Origin: Alienimonas californiensis
GTDB lineage: Bacteria; Planctomycetota; Planctomycetia; Planctomycetales; Planctomycetaceae
Assembly: GCF_007743815.1 (NCBI RefSeq)
Contig: NZ_CP036265.1
Coordinates: 1,602,313 to 1,666,312 of the forward strand
Direction: 5' to 3'
Length of the DNA stretch: 64,000 bases
Made by a program: the position numbers and the translations under genes. The first letter of the stretch is position 1, and each line of letters opens with the position of its first letter. The notes under the pieces are model-generated. The model was not told the origin of the DNA, did no database searches, and saw nothing but the letters and a program-made list of their open reading frames with translations. Below, piece by piece: positions 17,626 to 26,819 of the stretch.

Positions 17626-18432
17626 TCAGGCCGCCCGCCGCACCGGGGCCGAGTCGTCCAGCGCGTCGGCGCCGCTCGTCGCCGCCGTCGGGATGCCGGG
17701 GTCGGCGCCGCCGTTGGCGATCACGCCGGCCCGAGACTCCTGCTGGGCGATCGCCGTTTCGATCCGCCGGCACCAGGCGTTCAACTCGTTTCGGTCGGCG
17801 TCGGGGGGCACGGTCAGCGGCGCGCCGGCGCAGAACACCACGCGGCTGAAGGGTTTGGGCAGCACCAGATCCGTCCAGGAGCCCTTCACGACCCACGCCG
17901 AGGAGCAGGCCACGGCGGTGGGGACGATCGGTCGGCCGGTGCGGCTGGCCAGAAACGCGACGCCCGGTTTCAGTTCCCGCCGCGGGCCGCGGGGGCCGTC
18001 GGGGGTGATGCCCAGGTCCCAGTCGGCGCACTCGTCCATGATCTGCTTCACCGCCGCCGCCCCGCCGCGACTGGTCGAGCCGCGCACGGTCTTCAAACCG
18101 ACGGCGGTCATGGCGTCGGCGAGGTAGCCGCCGTCGCGGTGCTGCGAGATCAAGCCCGCCATCTGGGCGTGCGGCCGCACGAAGACGTACGGCACGATCC
18201 ATTCATGCCAGAACGGATAGAAGCTGTAGGTGTGCGGCGCCGCGGGGTCGTGGGCGACGGTGCGGAACCGGCCGCACGCCGCCGGCCGACCCGGTTCTCC
18301 CAACCGCCCGGCGAAGGGACTGGCGCCCGCCACGCTGTAGGCTTCGACGCGGCAGGTGCGCATCCAGACGGTCAGCAGGCGGGCCGCGAAGACGGCCAGC
18401 AGACGATTCAGGGTTTTGTTACGGATCTTCAT
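17626..18432 (-). CDS. DUF374 family lysophospholipid acyltransferase-like protein
   Basis: The 268-residue protein carries the DUF374 pattern related to LpxL-type and PlsC acyltransferases. SQHRDGGYLADAM (about residue 96) corresponds to the catalytic His-x-x-x-x-Asp region in altered form. RGSTSRGGAAAV, GITPDGPRGPRRELKPGV and RTGRPIVPTAVA follow. Residues 8-25 are hydrophobic and may anchor it in the membrane. Members are thought to transfer acyl chains in lipid A or phospholipid synthesis. It is transcribed towards the helicase but 537 bp away, so probably not in one operon. Confidence 0.8.
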   Translation of the reverse strand: MKIRNKTLNRLLAVFAARLLTVWMRTCRVEAYSVAGASPFAGRLGEPGRPAACGRFRTVAHDPAAPHTYSFYPFWHEWIVPYVFVRPHAQMAGLISQHRDGGYLADAMTAVGLKTVRGSTSRGGAAAVKQIMDECADWDLGITPDGPRGPRRELKPGVAFLASRTGRPIVPTAVACSSAWVVKGSWTDLVLPKPFSRVVFCAGAPLTVPPDADRNELNAWCRRIETAIAQQESRAGVIANGGADPGIPTAATSGADALDDSAPVRRAA

Positions 18433-18523
18433 CGCGCACTCGCCGTCGGCCTACGGGGAAGCGGAGTGATCGCAGAACCGATCCGCCTTGCGAAGAGAAA
18501 GTCGGCTGGCCGCGCCCGCCCGC

Positions 18524-18685
18524 TCAGACTTCCCCCGGGGGCAGCGGCTTTCCGGGCGGCGGGTTTTCCACTGGGTCGCTGGAAGGCGGCACGACGCCGT
18601 CCTCTGCGTCGCCGCACCCGGTGAGCGACATGGAGGCGAACGCCAGGGACAGGAGCATTAGCGCGGAGGCAAAGCGGTGGAGCAT
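18524..18685 (-). CDS. Small lipoprotein (53 aa), divergent partner of DUF1559 gene 5
   Basis: ATG 18685 opens a 53-codon frame. The product has a hydrophobic signal (SALMLLSLAFASM), lipobox SLTGC with cysteine at about residue 24 and a proline-rich acidic tail ending ENPPPGKPLPPGEV. The lipoprotein at 20484-20645 ends ENPPPPEPLPPGEA, so the two are close paralogues. It is divergent from the DUF1559 gene at 19045, repeating the pairing seen elsewhere in the window. Function unknown; membrane-anchored. Confidence 0.7.
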   Translation of the reverse strand: MLHRFASALMLLSLAFASMSLTGCGDAEDGVVPPSSDPVENPPPGKPLPPGEV

Positions 18686-19044
18686 GTCCAGGACCGAAAT
18701 GAATCGGATCGAACGGGGGAACAGGACGGAACGCCGCGGCCGTCAGCCACGACGCTCCTCACTGTTAGCTGCCGCATCAGCGAGACGCTACGTCGCCCGG
18801 ATCGCCGGGTCCAAACCGATTCCAAGAGGCGGCAAGAGGCGGAACGGGTCTCTTACTCGGCGGGCGCGACAGCGGCGTCTGCGAGGCGTTGGGGGGGACC
18901 CGGAACGATTTCGGTGGCGCCTTGAAACATCAGTACACACTGTTATGATGCCGGTGGTGCAGGATTTTTGCATCAGGCTGTTCAGTTGATCTTTCTGGCC
19001 CCGCGTCTCCCGCGGGTTCGTTTCTCTTCCTTCCCCGAAGTCTC
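18686..19044. promoter_or_regulatory. Divergent region between lipoprotein and DUF1559 gene 5
   Basis: This 359-bp region is non-coding. The part nearest the DUF1559 gene is less GC-rich than its surroundings (for example tgaaacatcagtacacactg at 18922-18941 and caggatttttgcatcagg at 18960-18977), a likely place for promoters. No operator was identified. Confidence 0.35.
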
Positions 19045-20223
19045 ATGACCGCCCCACATCCCGGCTCCCGTTCTGCAAGTCGATCGCCCCGCCCCGGCTT
19101 CACGCTAATCGAACTGCTGGTGGTCATTGCCATCATTGCGATCCTGGTGAGCCTGCTGCTGCCCGCCGTCCAGCAGGCGCGCGAGGCCGCCCGCCGCAGC
19201 CAGTGCCAGAACAACCTCAAGCAGTTGGGGCTGGCGATGCACAACTATCACAGCACGTATGGCGTGTTCTCGTCGGCGTCCGGCGGGACGACGAAGGGTG
19301 CGCTGCACAACGACGGCCGGTTGAGCTATCTGGTGCCGCTGCTGCCGTACATGGATCAGACGGCGCTGTGGAACGAAATTAGTAAGCCGCTGGCGTTCAA
19401 CCTCGACGCCAACGGCAACCGGGTCGCCCGCACCGGGACTCCGTGGCCGGCGATGGGGCCGTCGGTGACGGCGAACGACTACCCGCCGTGGGCCAATCAG
19501 ATCTCCAGCCTGCTGTGCCCCTCCGACGGGACGCGGCCGACGGGCGTCGCCGACACGAACTACGCGATCAGCGCCGGCGACTCCGGTTTCACCGCCGAAG
19601 AAAATCGCGCGAACGCGCCGGCCCGATCCCGAGGGATGTCGATTATGAACTACGGCAGCACGTCGGACGTCTTCTGCATCGGTCTGCGGGACGCCCGCGA
19701 CGGGACGGTCAACACGCTGTTGATCGGCGAGATCGGCCGCAGCGACGATAACCGCAGCTTCATCGGGGCCGTCGCCATCTCCAGCCCGCTGGCGTGGTCC
19801 GGCTCCACCGTGAGCTTCGACAACCCGAAGACCATGTGCCTCGACGAGGTCGTCGATCCGGCGGAGCCGGGGTTCTATAAGAACGCCGGCGAGGCGACCC
19901 GCGGCAAGGCGTGGTCCAGCGGGAACGCCGAGTACACCGGTTTCCACACGATTCTGCCCCCGAACGGCCCCTCCTGCGTGCGGACCGGGGCGAACAACGA
20001 CCCCAACAACGGCCGCCGTGCGGGCAAGGGACTGCTTTCCGCCTCCAGCTATCACACCGGCGGCGCCCAGTTCTGCATGGCGGACGGCAGCGTGCGGTTT
20101 ATCTCGGAAACGATCGACACCGGCGACCTCGCCGCCAAAGGCAAACTGTCCGGCAAGAGCCCCTATGGCACCTGGGGCGCGCTCGGCAGCCGGGAGGGCG
20201 GCGAAACCGTCGGCGACTTCTGA
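19045..20223 (+). CDS. DUF1559 / H-X9-DG pseudopilin-like protein 5
   Basis: The 392-residue protein has a prepilin leader ([14 protein letters not shown], cleavage after about Gly18), a membrane helix and the DUF1559 start [18 protein letters not shown]. It closes with [20 protein letters not shown] (H-X9-DG) and [13 protein letters not shown]. It shares [18 protein letters not shown] and [10 protein letters not shown] with protein 6 (21055), so the two are tandem duplicates. It is divergent from the 53-aa lipoprotein at 18524 and followed by an intrinsic terminator. Confidence 0.9.
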   Translation: MTAPHPGSRSASRSPRPGFTLIELLVVIAIIAILVSLLLPAVQQAREAARRSQCQNNLKQLGLAMHNYHSTYGVFSSASGGTTKGALHNDGRLSYLVPLLPYMDQTALWNEISKPLAFNLDANGNRVARTGTPWPAMGPSVTANDYPPWANQISSLLCPSDGTRPTGVADTNYAISAGDSGFTAEENRANAPARSRGMSIMNYGSTSDVFCIGLRDARDGTVNTLLIGEIGRSDDNRSFIGAVAISSPLAWSGSTVSFDNPKTMCLDEVVDPAEPGFYKNAGEATRGKAWSSGNAEYTGFHTILPPNGPSCVRTGANNDPNNGRRAGKGLLSASSYHTGGAQFCMADGSVRFISETIDTGDLAAKGKLSGKSPYGTWGALGSREGGETVGDF

Positions 20224-20259
20224 TTCGCGACTCCGTTCAGCTCAATTGGCCAGAGTCCC

Positions 20260-20294
20260 CCGCCCGTCCCGGGAATCCCGGGGCGGGCGGTTTT
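20260..20294 (+). terminator. Intrinsic terminator of DUF1559 gene 19045-20223
   Basis: A 14-bp stem (20260-20273 with 20277-20290, one G-T wobble) and a 3-nt loop is followed by TTTT. It lies 36 nt past the stop. Confidence 0.8.
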
Positions 20295-20331
20295 CGCGTT
20301 CCGCAGCGTCCCCGTTCGTCCATCCCGCCGC

Positions 20332-20418
20332 TCAGTCGACCCGGAAGCGGACGTAACCCACGCCGCGCGCCGCGAGGCGGAACGGCCCGATCCCCACCGG
20401 CGAAACCCCCGCCGCAGG
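20332..20418 (-). pseudogene. 3' remnant of the HEFGH membrane-protein gene
   Basis: The 28 codons before the TGA at 20332 read PAAGVSPVGIGPFRLAARGV then GYVRFRVD. They line up with LAAGVSPVWIGLFCLAACGV then GYVRFRAA near the end of the intact protein at 22473-22892. Nothing of the HEFGH part remains upstream. It lies 65 nt downstream of the lipoprotein gene 20484-20645, the position the intact copy holds next to lipoprotein 22979-23155. Confidence 0.65.
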
Positions 20419-20483
20419 GGGAAGGGCGACACGGCGGCGACCGGGTCCGCCCGAGCGATCCCTCAGGCGACCGGGCGGGCGGC

Positions 20484-20645
20484 TCAGGCTTCGCCGGGCG
20501 GCAGGGGTTCCGGCGGCGGGGGGTTTTCGATCGGGTCGTTGGACGCGGGCAACGGCCCCTCGGGGGCGCTGTCGCAGCCGAGCAGCGCGGCGGTGCCGAA
20601 CAGCAGGGCCAATGCGGTCAGCGGGGGGGCGAAGCGACGGAGCAT
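20484..20645 (-). CDS. Small lipoprotein (53 aa), divergent partner of DUF1559 gene 6
   Basis: ATG 20645 was preferred over an upstream in-frame ATG because it begins a proper lipoprotein signal (MLRRFAPPLTALALLFGTAA) ending in lipobox LLGC with cysteine at about residue 24. The mature tail is short, acidic and proline-rich (ENPPPPEPLPPGEA), nearly the same as in the lipoprotein at 18524. It is divergent from DUF1559 gene 6 and converges with DUF1559 gene 5. Function unknown; likely a membrane-anchored partner of the DUF1559 proteins. Confidence 0.7.
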   Translation of the reverse strand: MLRRFAPPLTALALLFGTAALLGCDSAPEGPLPASNDPIENPPPPEPLPPGEA

Positions 20646-21054
20646 GGCGATTCTCAAGACGGACGGACGGGACGACACGGACGGGACAACGGCATCGTGC
20701 ACGGCGCCGCTTGAGACAGAGGTGCCGTGCACGAGGCCATGAGAACGCATCGCCCCGGCCTTGTCCCGCCTGGACCGCCCCGGGCCGCCCACGCATCGTC
20801 GCCCGGGGGATGCTCTGAAATTGTCATGGCTTCACTGGACGCCCAAAATGCTCATTGCGACCATCGGCCGGTTCCGATAGCACTGAAGGGTGTCCTTCTG
20901 ACGTTCCACCGGACGTCCCTACGGCCTCGGCGGGGTTCCCCGCCTTCCCCCAAAGCGACTCGACGGTTCGGCGGCTCCGCCATGAGCTTTCGGTCTGCTC
21001 TGAAACGTTTTCCTTTCCCCATCGTCCTTTCCTCAGTCCTTTCCGAGGCTCCTG
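20646..21054. promoter_or_regulatory. Divergent region between lipoprotein and DUF1559 gene 6
   Basis: This 409-bp stretch has no supported gene. A/T-richer patches (ctgaaattgtcatggcttca near 20815-20834 and tctgaaacgttttcctttcc near 20998-21017) probably include promoter and leader sequence for the DUF1559 gene. Confidence 0.3.
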
Positions 21055-22236
21055 ATGTCGTCTTTCCGTTCAACCCCGAGGTCTTCAGGCGTGGAGGGGC
21101 CGCGCCGGTCCGGCTTCACGCTAATCGAACTGCTGGTGGTCATCGCGATCATTGCGATCCTGGTGTCGCTGCTGCTGCCCGCCGTCCAGCAGGCGCGGGA
21201 AGCCGCCCGCCGCAGTCAGTGCCAGAACAACCTCAAGCAGTTGGGGTTGGCGATGCACAACTATCACAGCACCTATAAGGTCTTCCCGTCCGCCAGCGGC
21301 GGGACGACCAAGGGTTCGCAACACAACGACGGCCGGTTGAGCTTCCTCGTCCCGCTGACGCCCTATATGGACCAGACGGCCCTGTGGAACCAGATCTCCA
21401 AGCCGCTGGATCAGGACGGCGACGGCACGATCGACTATCCCGCGATGGGCCCCCGCACTGCCGACAGCAACTATCGGCCCTGGACCATGCAGATCGCCAC
21501 CCTGCTGTGCCCCACCGACGGCACCGACCCCGTCAGCAACGCGGACACCAACTACGGGTTGAACTTCGGCGACAACGGCCTGCACCCGGACGGGAACGCC
21601 ACGGCCGCCCGGATTCGCAGCCGCGGGATGGGCATCGCGAACTTCGGCAGTTCTTCGCAGAACATCTGTCTGGGGATGAAAGACGCCCGCGACGGCACGG
21701 TCAATACGCTGCTGCTGGGCGAAACCGCGCGGACCGACGATCCGACCAGCTTCCTCGGCGCCGTGAACACGAACACCCCGCTCGTCTGGCCCGGCCCGGA
21801 AACCAGCTCGACGTACGCCGCCTTCAATACGCCCTACAGCGTTTGCATTAACAGCCCCGACGTGATCGACCCCGCTAACCCCGGCCGTTACAAGACGGCC
21901 GGCGAGGCGACCCGCGGCAAGGCGTGGGCGGACTCCAACGCGGAGTACTCCGGCGGCTTCCACACGATCAGCCCGCCCAACGGCCCCTCTTGCGTACGGA
22001 GCGGGGCGGTCAACGACGGCAACCGCACGGGCAAGGGCATCCTCGCCCCCACCAGCTACCACACCGGCGGCGTGCAGTTCTGCATGGTGGACGGCAGCGT
22101 GCTGTTCCTCTCCGAAACGATCGACACCGGCGCCCTCAAGGACGACGCGGACAACGTCACCTCCGGCAAGAGCCCCTACGGCACCTGGGGCGCGCTGGGC
22201 AGTCGCTCCGGCAACGAAGTCGCCGGCGACTTCTGA
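21055..22236 (+). CDS. DUF1559 / H-X9-DG pseudopilin-like protein 6
   Basis: The 393-residue protein begins at ATG 21055 with GAGG seven bases upstream. It has a prepilin leader ([13 protein letters not shown], cleavage after about Gly20), one membrane helix, the DUF1559 block [18 protein letters not shown] and [20 protein letters not shown]. The C-terminal motif is [20 protein letters not shown] (H-X9-DG). It is the closest relative of protein 5. Expected to be processed by prepilin peptidase; function unknown. Confidence 0.9.
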   Translation: MSSFRSTPRSSGVEGPRRSGFTLIELLVVIAIIAILVSLLLPAVQQAREAARRSQCQNNLKQLGLAMHNYHSTYKVFPSASGGTTKGSQHNDGRLSFLVPLTPYMDQTALWNQISKPLDQDGDGTIDYPAMGPRTADSNYRPWTMQIATLLCPTDGTDPVSNADTNYGLNFGDNGLHPDGNATAARIRSRGMGIANFGSSSQNICLGMKDARDGTVNTLLLGETARTDDPTSFLGAVNTNTPLVWPGPETSSTYAAFNTPYSVCINSPDVIDPANPGRYKTAGEATRGKAWADSNAEYSGGFHTISPPNGPSCVRSGAVNDGNRTGKGILAPTSYHTGGVQFCMVDGSVLFLSETIDTGALKDDADNVTSGKSPYGTWGALGSRSGNEVAGDF

Positions 22237-22262
22237 ACCGCGGCCTCAACCCGATTCGTCCG

Positions 22263-22298
22263 CCGCCCGCCCCGGGACCTCCCGGGGCGGGCGGTTTT
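22263..22298 (+). terminator. Intrinsic terminator of DUF1559 gene 21055-22236
   Basis: A perfect 15-bp stem (22263-22277 with 22280-22294) with a 2-nt spacer is followed by TTTT. It lies 26 nt past the stop. Confidence 0.8.
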
Positions 22299-22350
22299 CA
22301 TTCGGACGCCGCTGACGGGACCGACGCACAGGGCCGCGGCGTGTCATGTA

Positions 22351-22425
22351 AGCCCGGAACGCAAGCTCCGGCCGTCGGCGCAGCCGAGGTTGAACGACGC
22401 ACGGCCGGAGCTTGCGCTCCGGGCT
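22351..22425. repeat. Dispersed inverted repeat (family B), 25-bp arms
   Basis: Arms at 22351-22375 and 22401-22425 are complementary with one mismatch (AGCCCGGAACGCAAGCTCCG / CGGAGCTTGCGCTCCGGGCT). Related AGCCCGAxGCGCAAGC elements lie at 33.1, 34.7, 37.4, 47.7 and 57.3 kb. Confidence 0.8.
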
Positions 22426-22472
22426 CACCACTGACGCGTCGCGTCATGGCAATCGCAGTTGAATCATAGTCA

Positions 22473-22895
22473 TTACGCCGGGCTCGGCCCCGCCCAGACG
22501 GCCCGGCAGGCGGCCCGGAAGCGGACGTAGCCCACGCCGCACGCCGCGAGGCAGAACAGCCCGATCCACACCGGCGACACCCCCGCCGCCAGCAGGCGCG
22601 GGGCGTCCAGCAGCCGGTCGTCGGTCAGCCACGACACCGCCAGATAACAGCCGTTCGCCAGCAGGCAGAAGTCCGCCAGGAACCACGCCCACCGCCGGCG
22701 GATCAGCCCTGCCAGCAGCGCCGGCGCCACGCACCCGAACAACGGCCCGGCCCACAGCGTGAGCGCCGGGTGCGGGTCCGGTTGGAAGGTCGAATACGGC
22801 GGCGGCCACGGCCCCAACCACGCCGATTGCACCTTCCCCCCGCCGAGCCACCCGCCGAGCAGATGGCCGAACTCATGCGTGAGGCACATCACGCA
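22473..22895 (-). CDS. Small HEFGH-motif membrane protein (M50 metalloprotease-like)
   Basis: The product has a helix with MCLTHEFGHLLGG, whose HEFGH fits the zinc-binding motif of M50-type membrane proteases. About four more hydrophobic segments follow (LTLWAGPLFGCVAPALLAGL, WFLADFCLLANGCYLAVSWL, VSPVWIGLFCLAACGVGY). It is short (~140 residues) and no second metal motif such as NPDG is seen, so proteolysis is unproven. GTG 22895 or ATG 22892 would cut off the first half of the HEFGH helix. The frame stays open upstream through RLARFVGLLALGWCV to a CTG overlapping the lipoprotein stop at 22979, which may be the true, unusual start. A 3' remnant of a second copy lies at 20332. Confidence 0.6.
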   Translation of the reverse strand, partial: CVMCLTHEFGHLLGGWLGGGKVQSAWLGPWPPPYSTFQPDPHPALTLWAGPLFGCVAPALLAGLIRRRWAWFLADFCLLANGCYLAVSWLTDDRLLDAPRLLAAGVSPVWIGLFCLAACGVGYVRFRAACRAVWAGPSPA

Positions 22896-22978
22896 CCAGC
22901 CGAGCGCCAGTAGCCCGACGAACCGGGCGAGGCGGAGGGCATCTCGCGAGACCGGCCGAGAGGGCGATCGGGGCGCGA

Positions 22979-23155
22979 TCAGTCTGCGTACTTGGCGGCG
23001 GCGGAGGAATCCATCATCACTTCCTGCCGCTGTTCCTCAGTCAGTTCGCTTTCCGGGGCTTCCAGTTGCCCGTCTTCCACCGCCCCGCCGCACCCGGCGA
23101 CGGCCCCGGACAGGAGAAACAGCAAGGCGAACAGCGAGGCGAGGCGGGGCGACAT
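22979..23155 (-). CDS. Small lipoprotein (58 aa), divergent partner of DUF1559 gene 7
   Basis: ATG 23155 begins a clear lipoprotein signal (MSPRLASLFALLFLLSGAVA) with lipobox AVAGC, cysteine at about residue 22. The acidic mature tail is QLEAPESELTEEQRQEVMMD and ends near AKYAD. The frame is open 49 codons upstream without a signal, so the internal ATG was chosen. The HEFGH membrane-protein gene follows directly and may be translationally coupled. The DUF1559 gene at 23451 diverges from it. Function unknown. Confidence 0.7.
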   Translation of the reverse strand: MSPRLASLFALLFLLSGAVAGCGGAVEDGQLEAPESELTEEQRQEVMMDSSAAAKYAD

Positions 23156-23450
23156 ACCGGCGGTCTTCGATGTGAAGGTGAAGAGGGGGCCGGCGTGATC
23201 GGCCTGCCCGAAAACAGGGGAATCCGAGAATCGTACTGCGGGGGTAGGCTGGCCGCCATGGAGGGGTAACCCAATGGTCCATTCTCGACTTGTAAGACCC
23301 ATCGGCCAGTCCTAAAGTTTGGGGCACCGTCAAGTCCCCTTGGCACGGTTTCTTCGCTAGCCGCCTGGGGCGTCGCCGGTTTGTTCCTTCACTTTTCCCC
23401 GGTCGGCGGTTCTCGCCGCCCCCACAGTTCCATCCCTTCGGAGTTCCCTT

Positions 23451-24602
23451 ATGAGTCCCCTCCCCCGCCGCGTCGGCTCCGTCCGGCGATCGGGTTTCAC
23501 GCTGATCGAACTGCTGGTGGTCATCGCGATCATCGCGATCCTGGTCAGCCTGCTGCTGCCCGCCGTGCAGCAGGCGCGTGAAGCCGCCCGCCGCAGCCAG
23601 TGCCAGAACAACCTCAAGCAGATCGGGCTGGCGTTCCACAACTACCACAGCACCTACAAGGTGTTCCCGGCCGCCAGCGGCGGGACCTCCGGTCCCGGGT
23701 CGAACAATGAAGGGTTCGTGAGCGCGTTCCCGCGGCTGGCACCCTATTTGGACCAGACGGCGCTGTGGAACCAGATGTCCAAACCGCTGACGACCTACAA
23801 TGCCGACGGGTCTGTCAACCAAACGTACCCGGCGTTCGGTCCGTGGCCGGAACCGGGCGGCGGGCACGGTTACCCGCCCTACCTCTATCAGATGTCGGTG
23901 CTGCTCTGCCCGTCCGACAGCACCGTGCCGACCGGCCACGCGGACTCCAACTACGCGATGTGCTACGGCGACAACGGCCTCGCCTTCTCGACGAACCAGA
24001 GCGAAGCGATTCAGCGGTCCCGCGGGATGTCCGTCGGCCACTGGGGTCGGGATTACAAAGCGGTGCACAGCAGCTTCGCCGACGCCCGCGACGGCACGAC
24101 CACCACGATCCTCTTCGGCGAGATCGGCCGGACCGAGCGGTACCGGTGGAAGGGCGGCGTCGGCCGCGTCGCCAGCCTGCCGCAGTCCGGCGGCGGCTAC
24201 GAGAACCCGCAGCAGTACTGCCTGGACGACGTGAACGTGAACGACCCGGCCAACCCCGGGTTCTACCCCCGCACCGGCAATACGCCGGATGACGACCGCG
24301 GGAAGTCCTACGCCACGTCGTACGCGGACGTGACCGGCTTCCACACGATCGTGCCCCCGAACGGCCCGAGTTGCGCCGACAGCGGTTTCTACGACCGACG
24401 CGGCCGCGGGATGTACAGCGCCGGCAGCTACCACAACGGCATCGTGCAGGTCGGCATGGTGGACGGCTCCGTCCAGTCGATCAGCGAGACGGTCGACACC
24501 GGCAACCTGACCGCCACCAACCCGGTCGCTGGGCAGAGCCCCTACGGCGTCTGGGGCGCCCTGGGCACGAAGGACGGCGGCGAGACGAACACGAAGCTCT
24601 GA
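23451..24602 (+). CDS. DUF1559 / H-X9-DG pseudopilin-like protein 7
   Basis: This 383-residue protein starts at ATG 23451 behind CGGAGTTCCCTT. It has a prepilin leader ([12 protein letters not shown], cleavage after about Gly15), a membrane helix and [40 protein letters not shown] near the end gives the H-X9-DG motif. It is more diverged from proteins 5 and 6 than they are from each other ([12 protein letters not shown] end instead of GDF). It is divergent from the 58-aa lipoprotein and followed by a strong terminator. Function unknown; an exported pseudopilin-like protein. Confidence 0.9.
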   Translation: MSPLPRRVGSVRRSGFTLIELLVVIAIIAILVSLLLPAVQQAREAARRSQCQNNLKQIGLAFHNYHSTYKVFPAASGGTSGPGSNNEGFVSAFPRLAPYLDQTALWNQMSKPLTTYNADGSVNQTYPAFGPWPEPGGGHGYPPYLYQMSVLLCPSDSTVPTGHADSNYAMCYGDNGLAFSTNQSEAIQRSRGMSVGHWGRDYKAVHSSFADARDGTTTTILFGEIGRTERYRWKGGVGRVASLPQSGGGYENPQQYCLDDVNVNDPANPGFYPRTGNTPDDDRGKSYATSYADVTGFHTIVPPNGPSCADSGFYDRRGRGMYSAGSYHNGIVQVGMVDGSVQSISETVDTGNLTATNPVAGQSPYGVWGALGTKDGGETNTKL

Positions 24603-24631
24603 GTCGAACCCGTCACCCCGTTGACAGCTCC

Positions 24632-24667
24632 CGGGCGGGGCGGCGCTGGCGCCGCCCCGCCCGTTTT
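24632..24667 (+). terminator. Intrinsic terminator of DUF1559 gene 23451-24602
   Basis: A perfect 15-bp stem (24632-24646 with 24649-24663) separated by TG is followed by TTTT. It lies 29 nt past the stop. Confidence 0.8.
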
Positions 24668-24720
24668 CGTGCGCCGCGGCCGGGCGCCTCAACCCGCCCC
24701 GCCGGCACCCGGCCCGCCGA

Positions 24721-25686
24721 TTACAGCCCCAGCCGTTCCCGGTAGAACTCGACCGTCGGCTTCAGGCCCTCTTCGAGACTCACCTGCGGTTCCCAGTCGA
24801 GCAGCCGCCTGGCCTTGGTGATGTCCGGGCGGCGCTTTTTGGGGTCGTCGGTGGGCAGGGGGAGGTGCTTTAACTCGCTGTTGCCGCCGACGATCTTCAG
24901 GACCGCCTCGGCCAGTTCCAGCATCGTGAACTCGCCGGGGTTGCCGACGTTCACCGGGCCGGGGGCGGCGCCGTCCTCCTTCAATTCGTCCGCCGGCGGG
25001 TCGTAGGCCGTCAGGCGGAGGATGCCCTCGATCAGGTCGCTGACGAAGCAGAAACTCCGCGTCTGGCTGCCGTCGCCGTAGACCGTCAGCGGTTCGCCCC
25101 GCAGCGCCTGACAGATAAAGTTGCTGACGACCCGCCCGTCGTTAGGGTCCATACGGGGGCCGTAGGTGTTGAAGATCCGCACCATGCGGATCGGCATTTT
25201 ATGTTCCCGGGCGTAGTTCACGCAGAGGCTCTCGGCGACGCGTTTGCCCTCGTCGTAACAGCTGCGGGGGCCGATCGGGTTGACGTGGCCCCAGTAATCC
25301 TCGGTCTGCGGGTGGACTTCGGGGTCGCCGTAGACCTCGCTGGTGCTGGTGTGCAGCAGGCGGGCGCCGCAGCGCTTGGCCAGGCCGAGGACGTTCACCA
25401 TTCCCACGGTGGAGGTTTTAATCGTCTTGATGGGGTTCGCCTGGTAGGCTTCCGGGCTGGCGGGGCAGGCGAGGTTGTAGACGACGTCCGCTTCTAAAAA
25501 GAGCGGGTGCACGATGTCGTGGCGGACGACCTCGAAGTTATTGTTGCCGATCAGGTGGCGGATGTTCCGCTTGGAGCCGGTGTAGAAGTTGTCGACGCAG
25601 ATCACGTCGTCCCCCCGCTCCACGAGCCGGTCGCAGAGATGGGAGCCGAGGAACCCGGCGCCGCCGGTGACGAGTGCGGTGGGCAT
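24721..25686 (-). CDS. UDP-glucuronate decarboxylase (UDP-xylose synthase), NAD-dependent epimerase family
   Basis: The 321-residue protein is an extended short-chain dehydrogenase. [15 protein letters not shown] is the NAD-binding loop, [12 protein letters not shown] and [13 protein letters not shown] match the UXS family, and YDEGKRVAE holds the catalytic Tyr and Lys. [19 protein letters not shown] and [16 protein letters not shown] are typical C-terminal blocks. UXS converts UDP-glucuronate to UDP-xylose in the cytoplasm for extracellular polysaccharide or glycan synthesis. dTDP-glucose dehydratase is less likely given the RNIRHL and [23 protein letters not shown] features. It has no polysaccharide genes beside it; the SDR gene follows upstream on the same strand, separated by a palindromic repeat. 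Confidence 0.9.
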   Translation of the reverse strand: MPTALVTGGAGFLGSHLCDRLVERGDDVICVDNFYTGSKRNIRHLIGNNNFEVVRHDIVHPLFLEADVVYNLACPASPEAYQANPIKTIKTSTVGMVNVLGLAKRCGARLLHTSTSEVYGDPEVHPQTEDYWGHVNPIGPRSCYDEGKRVAESLCVNYAREHKMPIRMVRIFNTYGPRMDPNDGRVVSNFICQALRGEPLTVYGDGSQTRSFCFVSDLIEGILRLTAYDPPADELKEDGAAPGPVNVGNPGEFTMLELAEAVLKIVGGNSELKHLPLPTDDPKKRRPDITKARRLLDWEPQVSLEEGLKPTVEFYRERLGL

Positions 25687-25727
25687 TGGGAGGGGGCGGG
25701 GCGGGTGGTAAGGAGCAAGGTCTCGGG

Positions 25728-25792
25728 GAGGAGGGAGGGGTGATGGGGTGACGACGCCTGCGTGCCTCCTCCCCCATCACTCCTCCCGCTAA
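25728..25792. repeat. Inverted repeat between UXS and SDR genes
   Basis: GGGAGGGGTGATGGGG pairs with the downstream CCCCCATCACTCCTCCC around a ~20-nt centre. The sequence resembles the element at 505-590. It lies between the start of the UXS gene and the stop of the SDR gene. Confidence 0.55.
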
Positions 25793-25802
25793 ACGGAGTC
25801 GG

Positions 25803-26669
25803 TTATGTCAGCGGAACTAAGGTCCCGTCCCCATCGGCGCTGCGGGCGCTGGGTTCGCAGCGGTCCACGTCTGCGGCGACGGCGGCGAGCTTGGCGCGGA
25901 TCAGGTCGACCGCCATCTCGCCCATCGGCAGGCGGAAGGGCGGGTCGGACAGTTGGGCGACCTGCCACATCAATTCCGCGGCTTTGCGGGCGTCGCCGGC
26001 CTGATTGCCGGCCATCCCCCGCACCCGATCGCGGCCGGCGGCGGCAGTCTGTGCGTAGTCGGCCCCCTCGGCGCTCGGGGCAGCGAGACTGCGGCCGTGA
26101 AAATCGGTTTTGAACCCGCTCGGCTCGATCAGCGTGACCTTGATCCCCAGCGGTTCGACCTCCTCCCGCAGCGCCTCGGACAGCGCCTCGACCGCGAACT
26201 TGCTCGCCGCGTAGAACCCCGTGCTGGCCCGCGCCACCTGCCCGGCCACGCTGGAGAGGTTCAGGATATAACCGGATTTCTGAGCCCGGAGAACCGGCAG
26301 CACGGCCCGGGTGACGTCCAGCAGGCCGTGTACGTTCACGTCGAATTGGCGGCGAACCTCGGCGTCCGGGGTGTCCTCAATGCCGCCGAACAGGCCGTAG
26401 CCGGCGTTGTTCACCAGCACGTCGATCCGACCGAACCGCTCTTGGGCCGCGGCGACGGCGGCGTCGACGGAGGCCCGGTTCGTGACGTCCAGCGGGGCCA
26501 CAAGAACCCGCGATTCGTCGTCCGGCAGGTGACTCAGCGAGGAGACGTCCCGGGCGGTGGCGACCAGACGGGCGCCGTGCTCCAGCACGACGTCGCACAG
26601 CTGCCGGCCGAAGCCGCTCGAACAGCCGGTCACGAACCAGATGGGCGCATCTGTGGCGGTGGCGGGCAT
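25803..26669 (-). CDS. Short-chain dehydrogenase/reductase (classical SDR)
   Basis: ATG 26669 gives 288 residues; the longer frame upstream is antisense to the kinase gene. The protein has the Rossmann motif FVTGCSSGFGRQL, the NNAGYGLFGG block, NLSSVAGQ and the catalytic YAASKFAVEALS. This matches the oxidoreductase group often annotated as SDR family NAD(P)-dependent oxidoreductase acting on small alcohols or ketones. EPSGFKTDFHGRSL follows the active site, as in the family. The substrate is unknown. The gene is divergent from the large kinase at 26820, with 150 bp between starts. Confidence 0.88.
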   Translation of the reverse strand: MPATATDAPIWFVTGCSSGFGRQLCDVVLEHGARLVATARDVSSLSHLPDDESRVLVAPLDVTNRASVDAAVAAAQERFGRIDVLVNNAGYGLFGGIEDTPDAEVRRQFDVNVHGLLDVTRAVLPVLRAQKSGYILNLSSVAGQVARASTGFYAASKFAVEALSEALREEVEPLGIKVTLIEPSGFKTDFHGRSLAAPSAEGADYAQTAAAGRDRVRGMAGNQAGDARKAAELMWQVAQLSDPPFRLPMGEMAVDLIRAKLAAVAADVDRCEPSARSADGDGTLVPLT

Positions 26670-26819
26670 GGCGGTCGCGGGGGACGTATTTGGGGGCGGG
26701 CGGGGGGAGGATAGCGGCCCGTCGTCGGCGATTCCGCCGGGCCGCGCGGATTTCGCGTAACCTTGGGCCGCGGTTCCGTAATCCGTTGGTGATCCGTCCC
26801 GCTCGCTCGCCCCCCGCCC

